This document shows, one piece after another, positions 14,259-16,591 of a DNA stretch of 16,591 nucleotides; positions within the stretch are counted from its first letter, which is position 1; each line of letters opens with the position of its first letter. A program made the position numbers and the translations under genes. The stretch spans positions 1 to 16,591 of the forward strand of contig JAZTXD010000111.1 in NCBI GenBank assembly GCA_045636265.1, given 5' to 3'. The notes under the pieces were generated by a model that saw only the letters and a list, made by a program, of their open reading frames with translations, did no database searches and was not told where the DNA came from. This stretch comes from Flemingiibacterium sp045636265 (GTDB lineage: Bacteria; Bacillota; Clostridia; Oscillospirales; CAG-272).

Positions 14259-14978
14259 TTATAAGCCTATTTCATTCGTGATGAACCCGTCCCATTTTTT
14301 CTTCATTTCATCGGAAAGCTCGCAGTGCGGTCTGCCCTCATCAATGAGGAAAGTTACATTATGACTCGGGCGCATTGCATCAACAAATTTCTTCGAGTGC
14401 AGATCTATATTCACAGACTCGTCATTACCGCAATGGATAATGTAATACGGAATATTCGGCATTGACTGTGCAAGGTGAAGCGGTGTATAACGCTTCAGAA
14501 CCTCATCGAGTGTTCCCTCCTCCGCGCCGAAGGCGCTGTAAAGCGTGCGCGGCAGGTCGAAGCGCTCCGTGTAATGATACGGCATATCACATACCGGACA
14601 GTTTGCAACACAAGCCTTCGGTGTGCGGCGTGCGTAATGTGAATAAACGAGCGCGCACTCGCCACCCATGCTGTGACCGCTTGAAATAATAGGGGTGTTG
14701 TCGGGCAAATTATAATGGTCGAACAGCACGTCGATTATCTCGTCAGTCGTGTCAATTGCACGGCGGTTCATCCAGTTCCACGGGTTATTGTAAGGGTAAA
14801 CAAACAGAACGCCCTGCTCTCCCCATTTCGCGCCGTCCTTGTGATCTACTTTGTAGTACATCACCTGTCCGCCAAGACCTTCAAAAAATATCACAATGCC
14901 CTTGATGTCGCCCTTTATATGATTTGTGTTAACGTATGCGAAATACTTGAGATTTTCAAAAGTTATTATCTTTTCCAT
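14259..14978 (-). CDS. Alpha/beta hydrolase, esterase or peptidase-like
   Basis: A 239-residue alpha/beta-hydrolase-fold protein with no signal peptide or membrane segment, so probably cytoplasmic. The oxyanion-side motif FFEGLGG lies at 31-37, the nucleophile elbow GHSMGG at 101-106 (S103), the likely acid D186 in CGNDESVN, and the likely catalytic H218 in GRPHCEL. Spacing fits a complete triad, so it should be active, but the substrate cannot be told from the sequence; the prolyl-oligopeptidase-like and acyl-esterase branches are the nearest options. A GGGGG run lies 7 nt before the ATG. It follows the FliB-like gene by 15 nt, so the two are very likely co-transcribed, and ends 4 nt before the long hairpin. 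Confidence 0.85.
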   Translation of the reverse strand: MEKIITFENLKYFAYVNTNHIKGDIKGIVIFFEGLGGQVMYYKVDHKDGAKWGEQGVLFVYPYNNPWNWMNRRAIDTTDEIIDVLFDHYNLPDNTPIISSGHSMGGECALVYSHYARRTPKACVANCPVCDMPYHYTERFDLPRTLYSAFGAEEGTLDEVLKRYTPLHLAQSMPNIPYYIIHCGNDESVNIDLHSKKFVDAMRPSHNVTFLIDEGRPHCELSDEMKKKWDGFITNEIGL

Positions 14979-14993
14979 GGTTTTGCCCCCGTG

Positions 14994-16013
14994 TTATCTA
15001 AAAACAAATCTCGATGCGATCTCGTCAAATCTTGAATGCTCTACCATACGAAAAAGCTTCGCCGTAACGTCAACGAAATTGTCAATGCTCCAGCCGTGCA
15101 CGGCGAGATATGCCTCGGTGACATATCTGTGAAGCGCACGAAGCGCAGTCAGCGCGGCAAGCTCATCCTGCATCGTTGAATCCTTGAACGAACGCGGAAA
15201 TGCTTTATAAAACACGTGATTTACAAACATCTTTTCAAGGTACACATCCATTTTCGGCGCATCCTCAAGACAAAATCGCGCTATGTCCGAATTTTCGGCA
15301 TGATATCCCGAAACCTCATCTTCCACATCTGAAAGTGCGGCACTTGTGCGAAGCAGCTTCTCGTAAAGCTCTGCGGCAATATCCTGGGGCATTGTATAAT
15401 ACGGTAGTACAGCACCGAATTTATCCGCCAGAGCCTTCATGCGCTCATCTATTGAGAGGGTTCGGTCAGACAGTATTTCAAAAGCGGTATTTCTGATTTC
15501 CTTATACTCACCCACCGGAATATCAGCCGCCGCAGGAGTGTCGAACTCCTCGTCGAAAACTTCAATTTCCGCACTAACAAAGCGCACAGGCGCATCGTCG
15601 CGGTACAGAAGCTCCAGCGTATATTCACAGCTCGTGGATGTACAGCACTCGTGTATTGGTGACACTCTTATGCAGCGCGGATATCTGCGGCATATCTCCG
15701 GGATTGCCCCCTCGCCGTGCTCGCGGTGCAGAAGACAAAGTCCCTCGTCCGTCTGAATCGGGCATCTGCCAAGCCAGTTGTAGGAAATCATGGCAAAGCG
15801 CTCGGGAGTGGGCGCAGGATTTGATGCAGGTTTAAATGCAATGTCAAGCCGTCTGCGAAGTTCAGGCGATGCTTCTGTATTCATAACGCGGAAATAGTCG
15901 TCCTGTGAGAGCGTGATGCCCCATTTTTGACAGCAGGTGGTGCGGCACTCACCGCACTTGCATGCGAAATCGGCATAATACTCGGGAAACAAAAACTCGT
16001 GCTTATATGGCAT
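14994..16013 (-). CDS. FliB-like cysteine-rich protein (flagellin lysine-N-methylase family)
   Basis: A 339-residue protein of the family usually labelled flagellin lysine-N-methylase. In Salmonella, FliB methylates lysines of flagellin. The N-terminal FACKCGECRTTCC (16-28) has C18, C20, C23, C27 and C28. Seven more cysteines follow (C84, C93, C108, C114, C123, C124, C129), and this fits metal or Fe-S binding. The remaining 200 residues are mostly helical with no obvious motif. There are no flagellar genes nearby, and members are common in non-motile Clostridia, so flagellin need not be the substrate. The ATG at 16013 has AAAGAGGG about 11 nt upstream, slightly far. It is the first gene of its unit and is followed after 15 nt by the hydrolase. 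Confidence 0.75.
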   Translation of the reverse strand: MPYKHEFLFPEYYADFACKCGECRTTCCQKWGITLSQDDYFRVMNTEASPELRRRLDIAFKPASNPAPTPERFAMISYNWLGRCPIQTDEGLCLLHREHGEGAIPEICRRYPRCIRVSPIHECCTSTSCEYTLELLYRDDAPVRFVSAEIEVFDEEFDTPAAADIPVGEYKEIRNTAFEILSDRTLSIDERMKALADKFGAVLPYYTMPQDIAAELYEKLLRTSAALSDVEDEVSGYHAENSDIARFCLEDAPKMDVYLEKMFVNHVFYKAFPRSFKDSTMQDELAALTALRALHRYVTEAYLAVHGWSIDNFVDVTAKLFRMVEHSRFDEIASRFVFR

Positions 16014-16059
16014 AAATAGGTTTGCCCTCTTTCTTGAAAGTTTGTTTGATGTACAACTA

Positions 16060-16088
16060 ATTATATCACATCAACGGCCACTTCGCAA
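16060..16088 (-). promoter_or_regulatory. Promoter of the FliB-like/hydrolase/PRC-barrel unit
   Basis: TTGCGA (16088-16083), a 17-nt spacer and a perfect TATAAT (16065-16060) preceded by an extended TG lie on the minus strand. The expected start near 16053 gives a leader of about 40 nt. Confidence 0.8.
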
Positions 16089-16251
16089 TACCCCTAAAAT
16101 AAAAACTTTATACTCGGTGCAATTTTGCATCATTCCACTTGCATAACACCAAAATGCTCGGTGAATATACTATAATATATGGGTACACTTCCCCATTTTG
16201 TCGGTCAAATCGCCAATTTGCTTATTTTTTGAGATTTTTTCATCAAACCTC

Positions 16252-16280
16252 TTGCATTTTTTCTTAATATATGATACAAT
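16252..16280 (+). promoter_or_regulatory. Probable promoter of the aminotransferase gene
   Basis: TTGCAT (16252-16257), a 17-nt spacer and TACAAT (16275-16280) with an extended TG lie about 70 bp before the start codon. The -35 matches only in TTG, so the extended -10 probably carries it. Confidence 0.6.
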
Positions 16281-16351
16281 ATTGATTGTTTGAATAGCAA
16301 TTTATGCAATTTATTTTTTTTAAAACTGCATTTTTTATGAAGGAGCACGTC

Positions 16352-16591
16352 ATGCAATATACATCCATGTCCCGCGCCGAGCTTGAAGCGCAGAAAGCAG
16401 CTCTCACCCAAGAGTACAACAAAGTAAAAGCACTCGGACTTTCGCTTGATATGTCCCGCGGCAAGCCCTGCCGTGAGCAGCTTGATATAACGGACGAAAT
16501 GCTTACAACGATCAACACCAGCGCTCTTGCGTACACAGAAAGCGGTGTTGATGCGCGCAACTACGGCGGCATTGACGGAATCCCGGAAGCG
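16352..16591 (+). CDS. Aminotransferase class I-like PLP enzyme, N-terminal part (cut by window edge)
   Basis: The first 80 codons of a plus-strand gene. MSRGKP at 34-39, a QLD at 43-45, and DARNYGGIDGIPEA at 67-80 match the start of the aspartate-aminotransferase-like group (Pfam Asp_aminotransf) common in Clostridia and actinobacteria, where the substrate-binding arm precedes the PLP domain. The PLP lysine lies beyond the window, so activity cannot be judged. By family it would transfer an amino group between aspartate or another amino acid and 2-oxoglutarate. AAGGAG lies 6 nt before the ATG at 16352, which fixes the start. It is the only clear plus-strand gene in the window and diverges from the FliB-like gene. 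Confidence 0.8.
   Translation, partial: MQYTSMSRAELEAQKAALTQEYNKVKALGLSLDMSRGKPCREQLDITDEMLTTINTSALAYTESGVDARNYGGIDGIPEA

Larger units (their letters stand above)
16014..16351. other. Divergent intergenic region between the FliB-like gene and the aminotransferase
   Basis: The 338 bp carry no credible gene. They hold a leftward and a rightward promoter and two direct copies of CTCGGTG (16113-16119, 16157-16163). A TATAAT at 16171-16176 on the plus strand has no fitting -35. A weak inverted repeat CAAAT/ATTTG (16206-16220) is followed by T-runs. Confidence 0.6.

Noticed and set aside
16206..16230. CAAAT-CGCCA-ATTTG followed by a T-run as a terminator
   Set aside because: The stem is only 5 bp and AT-rich, with no gene ending in front of it on the plus strand.
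16205..16411. Minus-strand frames across the aminotransferase start
   Set aside because: They run through the promoter and ribosome binding site of the plus-strand gene, are rich in lysine and phenylalanine from AT-rich DNA, and have no start signal.

Overview
The window reads as a chromosomal stretch of a low-to-mid GC Firmicute of the class Clostridia. The basis is the Gram-positive DNA polymerase PolC, a HisZ-type histidine regulator, a YlmC/YmxH-type sporulation PRC-barrel protein, strong AGGAGG-type ribosome binding sites, and the gene order rpsB-tsf-pyrH-frr-uppS-cdsA-dxr-rseP-ispG-polC, which is typical of that class. A gut Oscillospirales-like lineage is plausible, but the sequence alone does not settle the family. 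I see no mobile element, CRISPR array, tRNA or rRNA.

Nearly everything is on the minus strand, so transcription runs right to left. At the right edge (16352-16591, plus strand) the first 80 codons of a PLP aminotransferase diverge from a minus-strand cluster: a FliB-like cysteine-rich protein (16013-14994), an alpha/beta hydrolase (14978-14259) and a YlmC/YmxH PRC-barrel protein (14211-13933). Strong hairpins follow the hydrolase and the PRC-barrel gene. A candidate 37-codon gene lies at 13849-13736.

The translation and envelope superoperon follows. rpsB-tsf has its own promoter, a structured leader of about 137 nt and a strong terminator. pyrH-frr has a second promoter and a terminator just after frr. 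uppS-cdsA-dxr-rseP-ispG-polC then runs with short gaps or overlaps to 862. It joins ribosome biogenesis and recycling (S2, EF-Ts, RRF), UMP kinase, undecaprenyl-PP and CDP-diacylglycerol synthesis, two MEP-pathway isoprenoid steps (Dxr, IspG) that feed UppS, a site-2 protease and the replicative polymerase. At the left edge hisZ begins under its own good promoter and runs off the window.

The gene content is conserved housekeeping. The unusual signals are in the short intergenic regions: a terminator with a competing hairpin between frr and uppS, a hairpin plus three-codon mini-ORF in front of uppS, a terminator whose 3' arm is also the ribosome binding site of the PRC-barrel gene, a GNRA-capped hairpin in the rpsB leader, and a small ORF with a good ribosome binding site. 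I found no convincing new multi-gene system.
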